DNA from: Tolypeutes matacus
Lineage: Eukaryota; Chordata; Mammalia; Cingulata; Chlamyphoridae
NCBI GenBank assembly: GCA_026826555.1
Contig: JAKSZT010054324.1
Location: forward strand, 9,408,034-9,472,033
DNA: 64,000 nt
Direction of reading: 5' to 3'
Below are positions 1 through 12,065 of the stretch, one piece after another. The translations under genes and the position numbers were made by a program. The notes under the pieces are model-generated. The model ran no database searches. It saw only the letters and a list, made by a program, of their open reading frames with translations, and was not told the DNA's origin. Position 1 is the first letter of the stretch. The number at the start of each line of letters is the position of its first letter.

Positions 1-225
1 AGGGTGGAAGGGCAGGGGATGGGGTGTTGGGGAGGGTAAGAGGATGATAGCTAAGGGGTATGAGGTTTCCTTTTGAGATGATGAAAATGTTCTAAAATTT
101 ACTGCAGTGATGGTTGCATGTATCTGTGAATATACTAAAATCCATTGAATTTTACACTTTAAATGGATGACTTGTATGATATCTATATAGTATATTATAT
201 TTCAATAAACCTGGTTAAAGAAAAG
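1..225 (+). mobile_element. Old L1M-type LINE 3' tail
   Basis: The stretch reads as the terminal part of an ancient mammalian L1 3' UTR. It has a G-rich block, then 'gatgaaaatgttctaaaa', 'tgatggttgcatgtatctgtgaatatac', and finally 'ttgaattttacactttaaatgg' leading to an 'aataaa' motif near 203. It lacks a clean poly(A) tail and target duplication, so it is old. Its 5' part lies outside the window. Similar tails recur near 43,250-43,390. Confidence 0.75.
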
Positions 226-1419
226 GAAGAAATTTCCCCCTGGGTATCAAGCCTACTTCCTATAGCTAAGACTGACCTGGTAAGAGAAAATTAAGAAACA
301 AATCTGTTTCCCACACAGCTGTTCTCTGCCATTTCCATGACTGGTCTGGACTCATCCTACCCCTAAGTCCCCAACTGTGCAACTACAGGAATGTAATAAG
401 AATAAATGGAAATTCATAAACAGGGCTTGTATTTAGAATCCAATAACTGACATGTTTTATTTGTCCTGCACAGTGTTTTCACAATTTTTGAATTTGAACC
501 TCTGAATTCAAGGCATGCAGGCCATTCAAATTTGCCATAGTCCACACCCTCTCCTATTGTATAACACCTGGCATTAGAGCTCAAGGCTTAGGGTGTTTTA
601 ATCATTTCCTTATGGTCACACTTTCCCAGTCTCCTTGCTCCAGGGCCTGAGCTTTTCAAAACTTTTCCCACATGATTGCAAAAATACTGTACCAGATACT
701 CACAGCAAGAAAGTGATTGAAAGCATGAGAATAGTAACACAGAAATGGTGATCTTTGGGATTCCCAGAGATCTATATTTCCTTAAAAATAGGATAAAATG
801 TTGGGATTATTTTTGGAAAATGTGTTCTCATGGTTTAAAAAAATAACATAATTTATCTATTTTGTTACTTTTGCCCAGTTTTTTGAACCAGTTTTTTCTT
901 TACCTTGCCCTATTTTTGAGAGCAAAAAAAGTAATAAGAACTATGAGGAAGAAAGAAAAACACTCTGAAAGAAAAAGCATCATGACTAAAACTTTACAAC
1001 AGGATAAACTTATTTTGGCACTAAGTCTTCAGCTAAAAAGTATTCTGCTATATTATTTCGTTTCTGCTCAGGCATCCAAGTTTGCATTTCCTCTTTCATA
1101 ACTCCTGATTTTAGATTAGGTAAAAGCCCACATTATTTTCTTAAGGCTCAAAAAACTCAGTAACATTTTCCCGACAAGACTCAACCACAGGCTGAATGAG
1201 GGTGATGTCAACTCCCAATTAACAAGACAGAAATAGTATTCACTGCTATGAAACTTAAATGTGTGCATACCATATCCTGTCCTTTAAATGACACACCCCA
1301 GTGGTTAATGCATGCAGATTTATGAAAGATATAAGATACCAGCCTCAAGTTAGCTTCCTTTTGCATGTGGGCATGAACATATAAATCCATCCCTACCTGT
1401 CATAGTTTCTTTGCCAGGT
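226..1419. other. No recognisable element
   Basis: AT-rich sequence. I see no repeat family, no convincing splice-bounded exon and no long reading frame. The 79-codon frame at 862-1101 is of chance length and has no recognisable domain. Confidence 0.5.
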
Positions 1420-2258
1420 AATTCTACCTACCAGTTAGATTCCCGCCTTCTAGTTGCTCAGTCCAAAAACATTGGAACCAGGTTTAACTTATCTCAGTCT
1501 TACCTACTTCACATCCTATCCATTCTATGTAGCAAAACCTGTCAGCTTTAGCTGCAAAATATTTTATAAATCTGACCACCTCTCACTACCCCTGCTGTTT
1601 CTACCCTAGTCCAAGCCACATCATCTCCCAGCCAGATAAAGAAAATAAACTTCTGAAGATGCCCTGCTTCCACTTTTGCTCCCCTGCAGTCAATTTCAAC
1701 AGGGCAGCCCAGAGTGATTCCTTGAAAACACATATTTTGTAAATGTTACTCCTGTGCTCAAAATTGTCCGGTGGTTCCCATCACTATGCAGAGTAAAAGC
1801 CAAAGGCTTATGCCACCGTACATCAAGGCTCTTCTTTCCCCATTTGAGCTCATCTCTCTGCTCCAGCCACACTGGACTCCCTTGGAATGCTCCTCTCCCT
1901 GATCTCCATTTGGCCCTTTTCCTCACCTTCTTAGGTCCTTGCTCAAGTGTTGGCTTCTTTTCTGTAAAGTCTCTGACTACCTTATTTATAATTGGCCCCT
2001 GACTGCCTCCCTGACATCCCTCAACCTACTTTATTTCTCTCCATTATTATTATAATTGTTTTGTATATTTATATACTTTAAGAATGTATTTACATATTTA
2101 TATATTATATATTTATGTACTCATTTATGTCTGCTTCCTCTGCAATGTAAGCTTCATGAGGGCAGGGATTTTTGTCTTATTTTGTATCTACAATGGCTAG
2201 AAAACCTCTAGATAGATAGAGTAGGCGCTCTACAAATACTTGTGAATATTGAATGCTT
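1420..2258 (+). mobile_element. L2 LINE, 3' end
   Basis: This is the degenerate 3' portion of an L2 (CR1-clade) LINE in sense orientation. Diagnostic phrases occur in the correct order: 'gttactcctgtgctcaaaatt', 'ccggtggttcccatcac', 'agagtaaaagccaaaggc', 'ctctgctccagccacactgg', then 'aatgtaagcttcatgaggg' with 'cagggatttttgtctta' near 2145-2180, and the terminal 'gagtaggcgctctacaaatac' near 2220-2240. L2 ends in a short terminal motif and not a poly(A), so no A tail is expected. An AT-rich insert near 2050-2110 has expanded inside it. All frames are broken. Confidence 0.85.
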
Positions 2259-2697
2259 TCTAGACAAGAGTTGCTTGTGACTGTAATTAAGACACTTCAA
2301 ATGAGCAACTATTTAGTTTGGAGTAATGCCAGAGATTAAAACTGCCTCCCCCCTGTCTTTGATCAGCCAGGAAGTCCGACAGGGCATGATATGCTGCTGT
2401 AAGGTCCAGTATGACATGTGATATATTCAGAGCAGGAGAACAAAATTCAGAAACAGTTTCTGGAGGAATTGTACTAGTCCAAATGCACCCTTTGCCCCAT
2501 TTCTGCAATGCACTTGTGAGTTGGTTGGCTAAGTGTATGGCTTTAGTCAAGGTCAGGAAAGACAGCAAGTTTAAAGGCCCATATCTCTGCCTTTTGAGAA
2601 GTGTTTTTTCACTAAGCAAATCAAATGGCCACCGATACTGTGGGTTTCAAGGCAGTGTTAAACACTGGGCATCTAATCCAGATCTAGAGAAGGCAAG
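2259..2697. other. No recognisable element
   Basis: Opposed reading frames of 110 and 127 codons overlap here, but neither shows a family motif. The plus-strand one runs on into the SINE at 2710, which argues that both are fortuitous. Confidence 0.5.
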
Positions 2698-2820
2698 AAG
2701 GAACCATGCGGGGAAACGGATGTGGCTCAAGAAGTTCGGCGTCCGTCTACCATATGGAGAGACCGGGGTACGATCCCCGGGACCTCCCGGTTAAAAAAAA
2801 AAAAAAGGAAGGAACCATGC
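2698..2820 (+). mobile_element. tRNA-only DAS-like SINE with target duplication
   Basis: A short SINE of about 83 bp (2710-2792) plus an A-run to about 2806, flanked by the 12-bp direct repeat 'aaggaaccatgc' at 2698-2709 and 2809-2820. The body is a tRNA-like head: an A-box region 'tgtggctcaag' follows 'aaacgga', and a B box 'ggggtacgatcccc' sits near 2766. There is no further body, only the A-rich tail, so the unit is the simplest form of this family. The perfect duplication and clean tail make it a relatively recent L1-mobilised insertion. It is not a functional tRNA gene: it lacks a plausible acceptor stem and carries the tail. Confidence 0.88.
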
Positions 2821-3586
2821 AGACAAGGCAATGGCATGTGAAGGAAGTGGAGCTATGACTTCTTTATGGAGAGGTCTATATGTTAGGATCACAGTAACAC
2901 CTGGGATATGTAATCTGTCCTCTCCGCAAGGTTCTCAGCTGCCACCTGTGGCTAATAAGTGCTAAGTTCCTGCCTTCTTGTTGTAAGTCATCAAAGTCAC
3001 TATAGAGACCCTTTTCTCTTCTAAAAGAGACATGATTTTTGTGCTTCCCAACTCCTAACAAACGTGCCAAGCAGACTGAGAAATTATGCTGAATCAGAAG
3101 CAACACAGCTGCCAATTCACACATGTCAAAGGTTTCTTAGCATCACTCAAAGTTTGCTTTGACTACCAAAGCCTGTGATGGTAGGTCTGAGTTTCCAGCA
3201 AGTCTAGAATGAAAGATCTGGCAGAAGGTTATGCTTTTTCTCCTTTACAAATTTCCCTCTACATTTTCCTGACGCTCCTGACTCCCATTATTTCGTGTCC
3301 TAGCATGTTAGGCCAAGTAACATCCTGCATATGGCGGAAAAACAGTAATTGTTTAAAATCTAGGGGATTAGGTGTCTGTGAAGAAATTGTCCTGAAGCCT
3401 CAAATAAATAGTGTCTAGGTACACAATGTGTATGGTCAGAGGTGTAAGAGCCTGAGAATTCTGTAGTGGTCACCCTGTTGGGTTGTTAGCCCAGTTTTGT
3501 AGCCAGATATTAAGTCAAGTTGTTTATGATCTTGAAGGAACACAAGAGCTAGAACATTGGGAAAAAGAAGCAGATGTTAGGAAGAA
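2821..3586. other. No recognisable element
   Basis: Mixed-composition single-copy-looking sequence. Short frames at 2876-3124 (minus) and 3209-3418 (plus) carry no recognisable domain. Confidence 0.45.
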
Positions 3587-3645
3587 TCATGCATATATAT
3601 GTGTGTGTGTGTGTGTATATACATATATATACATATATATATATA
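3587..3645. repeat. Compound (TA)n/(TG)n microsatellite
   Basis: Alternating pyrimidine-purine tract: a short (AT)n, then about eight TG units, then (TA)n interrupted by 'cat' triplets. It is a compound dinucleotide repeat likely to be length-polymorphic. Confidence 0.9.
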
Positions 3646-4000
3646 AATGAAGAGTGACAGAACCAATAAAAAATGCTTAATATAAATTATAGCATATAAA
3701 TTTTCAAAGGGCTTGGTTTCCATGGATTTTTTATCTCAATCTTGCTTAACATCTGCAAATTATAAGTACAACCCCATAAAACAGAGTTCTTGAAATGAAG
3801 GAAGTAATAAACCCAGTTTTTGTTTATTGGCCTTTTCTCTTTGACCCTCCTTGTTGGCCTAGATCCATCTCCACCTTCTCTGCCCGTCTCCAGGCCTGTG
3901 CTCCTTTGCTAGGACCTTTGGTGATACCAAGAGTAGCCTCAGCAAACAGATCTTCAGGAGGGGATTCTGAAACTAAGCGTTTTCATTTCCTACCTGCTTA
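3646..4000. other. No recognisable element
   Basis: No repeat family recognised. The 68-codon frame at 3795-4001 shows no known motif. Confidence 0.4.
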
Positions 4001-4012
4001 AAAAAAAAAAAA

Positions 4013-4424
4013 ACCCGTACAATGGGTAGGCTTAACAACAGGAATTTATTGGCTCACAGTTTGAGAGGCTAGAAGGCTTGCTTCTTCCTGGGATCAGTAT
4101 CTTCTGGTGGTCCAACAATCTTTGGGGCTCTTTGGCTTTCCCATCACATGGCAACGCACATGGCTGCCATCTTTTCCTTTCTCTTTTGCGTTCCAAAGAT
4201 ATGCAGCTTCAGGTTGCTCCTCATGGCTTCTCCTTCTGTGTCCAATTTCCTTTGCTTATAAGGACTTCAGCCATCTTGGATTAAGGCCCACCCTCATTCA
4301 ATTTGGGGACACCTTAACTAATAACATCTTCAAAGGTCCTATTTACAAATGGATTCACACTCACAGGACCAAGGTTTGGGTCCTGAACATGCCTTTTGTG
4401 GGAGGCATGGTTCAATAACCAACA
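4013..4424 (-). mobile_element. MLT1-like (MaLR) LTR, minus strand
   Basis: Read on the minus strand, the unit starts 'tgttggttattgaaccatg' (4424 downward). It proceeds through 'ataggacctttgaagatg', 'gggtgggccttaatcc' and 'gtccttataagcaaagg', and ends with 'ctctcaaactgtgagccaat' then 'aaattcctgttgttaag' and 'acccattgtacggg'. This order (terminal TG, a block like the family's 'cctta-taag', a polyadenylation signal AATAAA, then the post-signal R/U5-like block) matches MLT1-class LTRs of the ERVL-MaLR group. No target duplication was found. A 14-A run at about 4000-4013 abuts its 3' end. No internal retroviral coding sequence accompanies it, so it is a solo LTR or fragment. Confidence 0.72.
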
Positions 4425-5478
4425 TTAGGGTTGCTTGTATAGTTAATGTTCATATGAATGGCCTCTTTGACATTATGGATCTTGGCAACATGTGCATGCA
4501 GTGATGTCACTGTTTCTCAAATTATCACTGATGGTGGTATGAGATGGGAAAGCTGGTAGAGAGCAAGGTTTTGGGTGATCAAGTCAAGGTTGCATTTGAT
4601 TGCTATGATATTAGTGGTGATTATAAAGCTTCTAGTGTGAGTTTACTGTAATTGATTGTGCTGGGAAGCTTGTGAAAAGAAAACTATCATTTAGGCCCCA
4701 AACTTCCAACTCAAAGTAGGGACGGAGAACAAGAAAACTTTATCATGGCAAGAATATGGTCGTGCCTGGGCTCAATAACATGGAATTCACTTCACCAAGG
4801 CTCATTTGGCCATGGACATGGCTGAGTGCTCCACTGTCGGGCACAGAGGTCAAGAATAAGCCCCTGGTATATCATCATTCCTGAGGGAAATAGACACCTG
4901 GGAAATCAGAAATGTGTCCTCATGGAATAAGTTTGTTTTTCAGGTTCAAATTTGCCTTATCTTATTTTCAGTGCTTTTGCCAAGACCACCATTCTTGGAC
5001 TTATAAGTTGCCTTATTCATTGCCATGGTTTCCTTCTCAATTGAGCTTCCTTCCAAGAAACTCATTTTACAGCAAAAGAAGTGACAGTGGGAAACATACC
5101 CACGGGATTCACTGGTCTTAGTACAAACTGCATCACCCAGAAGCAAATTGGGAGGGAGAGTGGCTAGGTAGAAGCCATGCACCTGAGGTGCTGCTGAGAA
5201 ATAAAAATAATAATAAAACTGACTAAAAGCCAGTCTACTTTTTTATCATCACCAGGTTCTGGCAGATCTAAACAACATCAGTTCTAAAATTCTCTGCTCC
5301 TCAAGGGCTACAGGTCCCTCTACCTCCTTGGTTCTTTAAAGAGTACTAAGTAAGATAGCATTTCATTTTCCAGATAATTCTCTACAGAAAATATCAGACC
5401 ATAATCTCGAGTAGTTTTTCAAAACCCGATTTTCCATAGGGAGTCTTTTTTCCTTCATAGTATAGTTTCTTACATTTT
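4425..5478. other. No recognisable element
   Basis: About 1 kb without a repeat family that I recognise. Frames at 4912-5182 on both strands overlap and look fortuitous. Confidence 0.4.
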
Positions 5479-5918
5479 GTGATGTTAATTTTATGTGTCA
5501 ACTTGGCTAGGCCATAGTACTCAGTTACTTATTCAATACTAAACTAGTTGTTGCTGTGAATATTTTGTAGATGGGATTAACATTTACAATCAGTTGGCTT
5601 TTTCAATAACAGAGATTACTCTCCTCTTGATAATGTGGGTAGCTTCATCTAATCAGTTGAAGGCCTCAAGAACAAAAACAGTTTTCCTGAAGAGAAGAAA
5701 TTCTACTTCAAGACTTAAGGATAAATTTCTGCCTGAGTTTCCAGCCTACTGGCCTACTCTAAAGATTTTAGATTTACTAGTCCCCACAAATGCCTGAGTC
5801 AATTCCTAGAAATTAATGAATGAATGAATGAGTGATAGATGAGATCAATAGGTATAGATAGATCCTATTTCTATTGGTTCCGTGTCTCTGAAGAACCCTG
5901 ATTGGTACAAATTTTAAA
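5479..5918 (+). mobile_element. Ancient LTR-like interspersed repeat
   Basis: The unit opens with 'gttaattttatgtgtcaac' followed by 'ttggctaggcc' and contains 'gtagatgggattaacattt' and 'cttcatctaatcagttga'. It closes with 'cctatttctattggttc' and 'tctctgaagaaccctgatt'. I recognise this start-to-end order as a common mammalian LTR-like repeat but cannot assign the exact subfamily. A local 'aatgaatgaatg' and 'atagatagat' slippage tract lies near the 3' end. There is no coding potential. Confidence 0.6.
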
Positions 5919-6599
5919 ATATTCTTAGACAGCTTCACATCTCTACTAATGCATTTCACTTTTAAAGGAATGAAATTATTGGTACAACCATAAAATCACC
6001 ATTATAAAAGGGATCTCAGTCTCTCTTGAGTTGAATTCAGATCATAAAATAAGACAGAGAAAAAAATTTAAAAAAATCAACTGTTGGCAAACATCACTGA
6101 GTAAGTACCAGTCAGAAAATAAGATAGGCAGACATGAAATTAAAACAATCAAAATAGTTGTTTATAAAGGTTGTTTTTTTCATTTTACCAGATAGGAAGC
6201 TAAGATACTCAGCTGCTCTGTTTAATTCTGGAGACGTAGCAGACACTTCAATTGTGCCAGGTACATACCACAAACCATTCTGAGAAAGTCTCGGGCTAAA
6301 GGGGGGAGGCGGGGGAGGAGAAGGGGAGATAAAGATGGTTAGGTTGAGGCATGGAAAGAAGAAGTCTCTCTGCAGACCTGTGACATGTCTGAAACCATCT
6401 GGATTTCAAGACCTGTTTTATCCCTTAGATGTTCTAGGCACAGTCCTTGTGATCTTTTCAATGTCTATTTGTCCTGCCCAGATACCAACCCGCGACTCCT
6501 TTTACCAGCACTGTACATCTGACCTCCAGCTTTGGTATGCTTTGTTCCTAAAGGCTTCCCTATCTCCTTCAGAGGATTGTCCTTGGGCGCCTAAACTGT
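5919..6599. other. No recognisable element
   Basis: AT-rich, with a short G-rich purine block near 6300-6330. The 91-codon frame at 6335-6610 has no domain and may lie in the upstream part of the LTR-like unit that follows. Confidence 0.4.
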
Positions 6600-6932
6600 C
6601 TCACCAGTAAGAGAAGTGCCGGGAATCTTCCTGTCCACGGAACATCAGCCGCCAACTGTATGATGTAAGGGTACAAAAACCCAGCTCATTTGCCTCAAAA
6701 GGTGGGACGAATGCTGCTGTGTGATTGATGCTCCAGCGCTACCTGCAGGATCAGGTGAGGATGGAACTTCATCTGAAATCACATCCTTGGTTGGTTTCCT
6801 TCTTTTCCTGTCTTGACATCACACTCCCCAACAACTTACCAGTTTCTCCTGGGCTGTTACTGTAATAAATCACTTGCATGTGAATCCTCATCTCAGGATC
6901 AGTTTCTAGGGAGCCTGACCCAAGACCACCAA
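6600..6932 (+). mobile_element. LTR-like 3' portion, plus strand
   Basis: The 3' part has the usual LTR layout: 'gggtacaaaaacccagctc' (a weak TATA-box-like position), a GC-richer block, then 'ctgtaataaatcacttgca' with the AATAAA signal. 'cctcatctcaggatcag' and 'ctagggagcctgacccaagacc' follow as the downstream U5-like end. The upstream boundary is uncertain and could reach about 6330. No flanking duplication was found. This is an ancient solo LTR or LTR fragment of undetermined family. Confidence 0.55.
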
Positions 6933-7010
6933 TACAAATATTTGAAACCTAAAAACAAACAGACCCTCAAACAAGGAAACTCCCTAACTAAAATTAATAA
7001 ATGTTTAATC

Positions 7011-7223
7011 AAATTCTTACAAATTTTTTTTTTTTTTTAAAGATTTTATCCATTTATTCATTTATCCCCCCCTTGCTGCTTGTGCTCGCTGGGTCAGCTA
7101 ACCACACCGCGCGGGCTGGCTTGCCTTCACCAGGAGGCCCTGGGAACCGAACCTGGGGCCTCCTATATGGTAAACGGGAGCCCTACTGATTGAGCCACAG
7201 CCGCTTCCCAAATTCTTACAAAA
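7011..7223 (-). mobile_element. DAS-like SINE with body, minus strand
   Basis: On the minus strand the element runs from 7209 to about 7024. The head is 'gggaagcggctgtggctcaa' with an A box, and a B-box region is read as ggttcggttcc. A non-tRNA body follows that includes the reverse of 'tgctcgctgggtcagc', then an A-rich tail (the T-run at 7024-7038). It is flanked by 'aaattcttacaaa' at 7011-7023 and 7210-7222, a clear target-site duplication. It is a close relative of the element at 14,453-14,650, with the same head and body. Confidence 0.9.
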
Positions 7224-10200
7224 TTTGACAGTCTATTACTGAGACTGTTGCAACTGAACCTAGTTCATATATGATGTAAACATTTAAAAAATATATTAGC
7301 TGTGATTGGGTATGTAGCCTTCAAAAGCAAGAGGGATACAGCCCTGCCTGATTTCAGAAGCTGGCAAGGAAGGACCCTGTCCTCTAACCTTCACCACTTA
7401 CAGCATGGTTCTGCTCAGAAACAGGGTGGAGTGGGGTAGAACATGGACGGTCCTTGAGGAAAAGTCCTTCTCCTCTCAATCGAGGTGGGCCTAGTATGAC
7501 TTGCAGTTGTCTGAAGTCTATTGAATAAGTAAAATGCCTTTGATTCCACAAATATAGATCTAAGGCATTGAGAAGAAATGCAAATACTCCCTGAGTAATA
7601 CATAGAATAAGAGTCACACTAAAGTGTAATTGTTCAATCCATCAACTCACGTCAGATCTTTCCCATTTTGATTGGAGTTGAGACCACGGCTAGCAGGAGC
7701 ACTGAAGGATATTGGGTCCTTGAAGAATGAGAGTGAGTGAGGGGCATAGCAAAGGGCACTCAAAGGGAGGTTGTGGGACGCAAAAGACAAGCTCAAGACA
7801 GATTGCTCAAGTAGAGTTTAGCTTTCCTTCAACTAGCTTATGACAAAGGAATCATATTTGGAAAATAACTCCAAGGAGATTCAATATTATCTCTAAGATA
7901 GCATAGCATGATGAGAAATCACTAAAGCATACTCCTGTTTCCTAGATTAGCCCTTAGTATTATGCTAGAATAATGATATTAGATTAGTTTTTAGAGATCC
8001 TTTCTGCAGGGTGCTCAGCCAGAAGTTTGATTAAATATTATTAATGATAATGTTCAGGTATTGCAGCTTGTGTGAGCTTTCTCTAGAGAACAGCATTAAA
8101 TTTTTGGTTGTTCAACTGTAGGCTACAAATCCGTTTCATTTGTCTCTGGACTGAAAAAGACTGAGACCCAAAATTGCTGCAGGTATTTCAAAGTATGTAT
8201 GATTGCTACATACTTTATGGTATGTAGAGGTTTTCTTTTCCTTCAAACAAAGCAAAGCAAAACAAAACAAAAAAACAGGAACACATGGAATATAAAGTGG
8301 TTTTTGCTGATTGGGATTTTTTGAAGGTTATGAAAAACATTCTTTTCAGATTTTCTTGAAATAGGGCCATTCTCCAACCAATCCTTTTTATACCAGCAAC
8401 TTCAGGATTGTATTTCTTTTGCTATGTCTTCTCCTTATTCTTCTTCCTACTCCTTGCAGCAATGGGTTTCGGTGCTTCAGGTGGAGGGTGTCAGTGACCC
8501 AGTGGAACAAGGGGAGTCATAGCTCATTGCTCAGCTTTGACTCTCAAATGGCATTTTCATTTGGTTCTGCGGCTTGACAGAAGGCTGTAAAACCAGGTCA
8601 AGAAAAAGATGTCATAAATTTCTTTAGCATATCCAGACCCACGCCTGGTATACACACCTCATAGTTTCTTCCACAAGGCAGAGAGGATGCCGTTCCTTCT
8701 CTGAGCCTAGACCTGAGGCTTGCCGAGTAGAAAGGAGTTATGATGAAGAGTGGGGCCTCCCAGACTGTGGGGGAGGACCACTTGTTGAAATTTTCCAATT
8801 CATCTTGGACCAAAAATTTTGTAAAATACAATAAAAAGGAATTACGAGAAAAATGAAATGAACAACAAAAAACTGAAATAAAAGCCCTAAATTTTTTATT
8901 AGATTCAACAGATATTAAATTACCCTGCCAAATTGCTATAAATGTATCTAAAATTTTACTCTCAATTTTTGTGCCTAGCTATTTGTGGTCCAGTAATAAA
9001 CAGTTTAAGGCTGGCATCATTTTAAGTAGCACTGGTATAGAGGAACTGGAAAGCTGGAAATCCCCACCCTCTGGTCCTAGAGATGTTGGAGAAGAGGAGA
9101 AAGTAGGAGAGTGAGAAGGCAGGCTCATTCCCTCACATATGCTTTGTAGAAGTCTGCCCCCAACTGGCATCCACTTTCACCATGGCCAAGGGCAATGGCA
9201 CATCTCCTTGACAGAGGCAGCAAGGGAGGAGCCCATGGGTGCCTGCATGTCCCTTGGAAGAGGCTGAAGGAAGTGGAATTATGGTAGTGTGTCTACTCTA
9301 AAGTCCTGAAGTAAGGCACCAAGTGACTGTTTAATAAAGGATGTGTTTTGGGTAGCCTAGGTCAATATATAGATGTAGAACATGCCAGAAACTCAGAGGG
9401 GTCAGCAGTACCAGTGAGAGCCATGGTGAGGCCAAATTAGCCAGGGACAGGAGGACATGACCAAGCAGAGAGGGACCACAGGCTACACCAGCCACAGATA
9501 TAAGCAGCAGATGTCTACAAAATGCTCGGTGATAGAACCCATGACACCTGGTGGTCCCTAGGCCAGAGAGTGGCCACTCCTCAGCAGAGAAAGGAGAGGA
9601 CCACATAAAGTGTGACTACGGGAACACTGCTCTCCTTGGGCATCATGAAGCCACGGAAGCCCCACCACTCTCCCAAACATCCAGAAGCTTTCCCAGAGAG
9701 GAGCTCAGTAGAAGCAGTCATCTGAAGGACTGAGCCTTTTACCTAAAAGAGACTAAACATATACCCAAATAGACTATTTAAGTTATTTTATCAGGCTAAA
9801 TTTATGAGCTTCAGTAATAAGAAAAATCTGGTCAGTTACAGAGAAAATAAATAGTATTTTTCTACATATCTGGGCTGTGATGTTTAAAACAGAAATGACT
9901 TCTCCAAAGGAATATGCACATTCATGGACTGGAGGAATAGAGCCTTTGGCAAATTAAGCACCTTGTGCCTATCCTGATACCTTTCTTTAGAGAAAGGTAG
10001 AGGCAATCTCTTAACTCATAGTTGTATCATTTCTGGGATGGTCAGCAGAAAGAATTCTAATTTCTTAACCATTTCCATAATTTATTTTCTTTAATAATAT
10101 CTGAAAATGACTGTATAGTCATGGAAAACAAATCATCTGCCTTCCAGTCAAGCCACTTGGACTTTGTTCACGCCATTCATTCAGAGCTCCCCTACAGATG

Positions 10201-10659
10201 AAAGTATGCAGACAAAAGGGAGAAAAAGATGATTTTAAGTTTCCAGGAGTTTTAGACTCTTTAACGACACAATCAAAACTTCACCATGAAATGGAGATAA
10301 AAAGAAAGTATATAACATTACTAAAGGGCACAGGTTCAAGAATCAGGAAATGTAATTCCTAGTTAATGGCAAATCTCTCCCAACCTTTGGTGGTGGGGGG
10401 ACTAACTTTCTTTCATTTCTCAATTTATCTCCAGAGCATTTTTCTAATACAGTCACTTTACAAAATAACAGGGAAAGAAAAATTGTGTGAGAGACATTCT
10501 AAGAAATTATTTGATAACTAGAATTTAGAGGAAGTTATAATCCATGACCAAATTATAAATGACAAGATCTACAAACCAAAGGGAAAAAGAACTTTCTCCT
10601 GTGTGGACTGATATAAGTATATTCAAATAACAATTCAAACATCAAACCAGACAAATACT
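7224..10659. other. No recognisable element (3.4 kb)
   Basis: I recognised no repeat family here beyond an AAAC/AAAGC-rich tract near 8245-8275. Frames of 60-91 codons occur on both strands (for example 9331-9606 minus and 9551-9733 plus) but overlap each other and show no domain. A perfect 8-bp hairpin (acctttct/agaaaggt) lies near 9979-9998. Degenerate ancient repeats below my recognition threshold may be present. Confidence 0.4.
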
Positions 10660-10808
10660 TAATAAGTCCTTCTAGCCCAGCATATCTCAAGCATTAATGT
10701 GCACTTGCTTCAATAGATCTGATGTGAGGCCCAGGATTTTGCATGTCTATAAGTTCCCAGGTAATGCTACTGCTGCTGGTCCAGGAACCATACTTTGAGT
10801 AGTAAAGA
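10660..10808 (+). mobile_element. MER5A-type hAT non-autonomous transposon fragment
   Basis: The middle and 3' parts match the MER5A/MER5A1 pattern: 'tgtgaggcccaggatttt', 'gttcccaggtaatgctac', 'tgctgctggtcca', and the terminal 'ccatactttgagtagta'. The 5' terminal repeat is badly decayed ('catatctcaagcattaatg'). MER5 elements are short, non-coding DNA transposons mobilised in trans by Charlie-type hAT transposases. Confidence 0.75.
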
Positions 10809-12065
10809 TATAAAGAACTCTCTGAGCTTTGTATAATGCAGAGCTACTTTTCATGTTTCTGAAGTCTAAAAATGACTTGAGGCAGAAATTCTCGAGTAGA
10901 GTAGGGGAGAAACTTCATTTTCTTATCTGCCAATCTTGGCATGTTGCTTGAAGACCTGTCCAAAGGAGAAAGGCTTGAACCATCATTACCACACTGTATT
11001 TCCTCTATCTCTGCATTCCCTGTTTGCCTAAGATTGAGTCTACTGATTTTCCTCACTGGCATGCTTACCTTCTCCATTTTTGATTTAGGTGATCACAGAA
11101 AATCAGTTTATTCTAACAAGTCTAATTCTGAAGTTGAGAAACCTCTCCATGCAGGAAGCTGGGCTGTCACAGGGAGGGGTCCATGCCTCACTCATAAATC
11201 TTGAAATAGAACAGTGACCACTTTTTGTCCAAATGTGTATTCTATGGCTTATGATGACCAATAGTCTGCTTTGAATTGGGCAATGTTACCTGGCATAGAG
11301 TTTGGTAATGCTTTTTTCACACTGCTTTTGCTATAGGCGTTTCAAATTATATGTTGCCATGACAGCAGAATGACTGCTCCATTCATTCATCCATTCCTAT
11401 TTTGAGGAGAAAACTACATATTCTACGTAGTTGGGGGTAGAAATTTAGGAGAAGTTCATGCTCTTAAGGAGTATTTATTCTGGGATTAAATTTCAGTGAA
11501 ATGCAACCCAAAACCTTAAAAGTTTTGGCATAAAAAACACAAGTGTTTATTTTTTTCAGTAAGTCCAGAGGTGTACAGTTGGTTTCACACCTTAGAGATC
11601 AGAAAAGAAGTCTCTGCAATTCTCTTGGCCTTTTCCTCATGATTTCCTGACAGATGTTGCAGCTCCAACTCTAGTCAATTTGTCTCCAGGTAGAAGGAAA
11701 GAAGAAGAGGGTAGTGTTTATCCCAAGAAAAAAATTTTTTTCGCTGATATCTCATTGGCCAGAGCTATGCCACATTATCTATCCTTAGCTGCAAGGAAGA
11801 CTGTGAAATGCAGGTAATTTTAGTTTATTTTATTTTGTTTTAAGCTGAGCATATTGCGATATCCAACAAAATCATGAATGTTAGAAAGAAGTGGAAAATG
11901 GATATCAGGGAGGCATTTTGTTGTTAATCAAGAAACTTAAAACCCATAGAATATGTTATCAATTCTGTCTAATTTTGTCTCTGAAGGCTAAGGAAAACTC
12001 ACTCAGTTCACATATGCCCAAACATAGGCTCTTTTTAAATGCCTTCGAAAGTCAAGGGTCATTGC
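10809..12065. other. No confidently assigned element
   Basis: Two opposed frames (10,844-11,077 minus; 10,941-11,204 plus) overlap and carry no domain. Around 11,530-11,720 the sequence vaguely resembles an old mammalian interspersed repeat, but I could not assign a family. Confidence 0.4.

Noticed and set aside
2710..2792. A true tRNA gene
   Set aside because: A- and B-box-like words are present, but no plausible cloverleaf with paired acceptor ends; the A tail and direct repeats identify a SINE.
4013..6932. A provirus with paired LTRs
   Set aside because: The three LTR-like units are unrelated to each other, and no gag, pol or env-like sequence lies between them.
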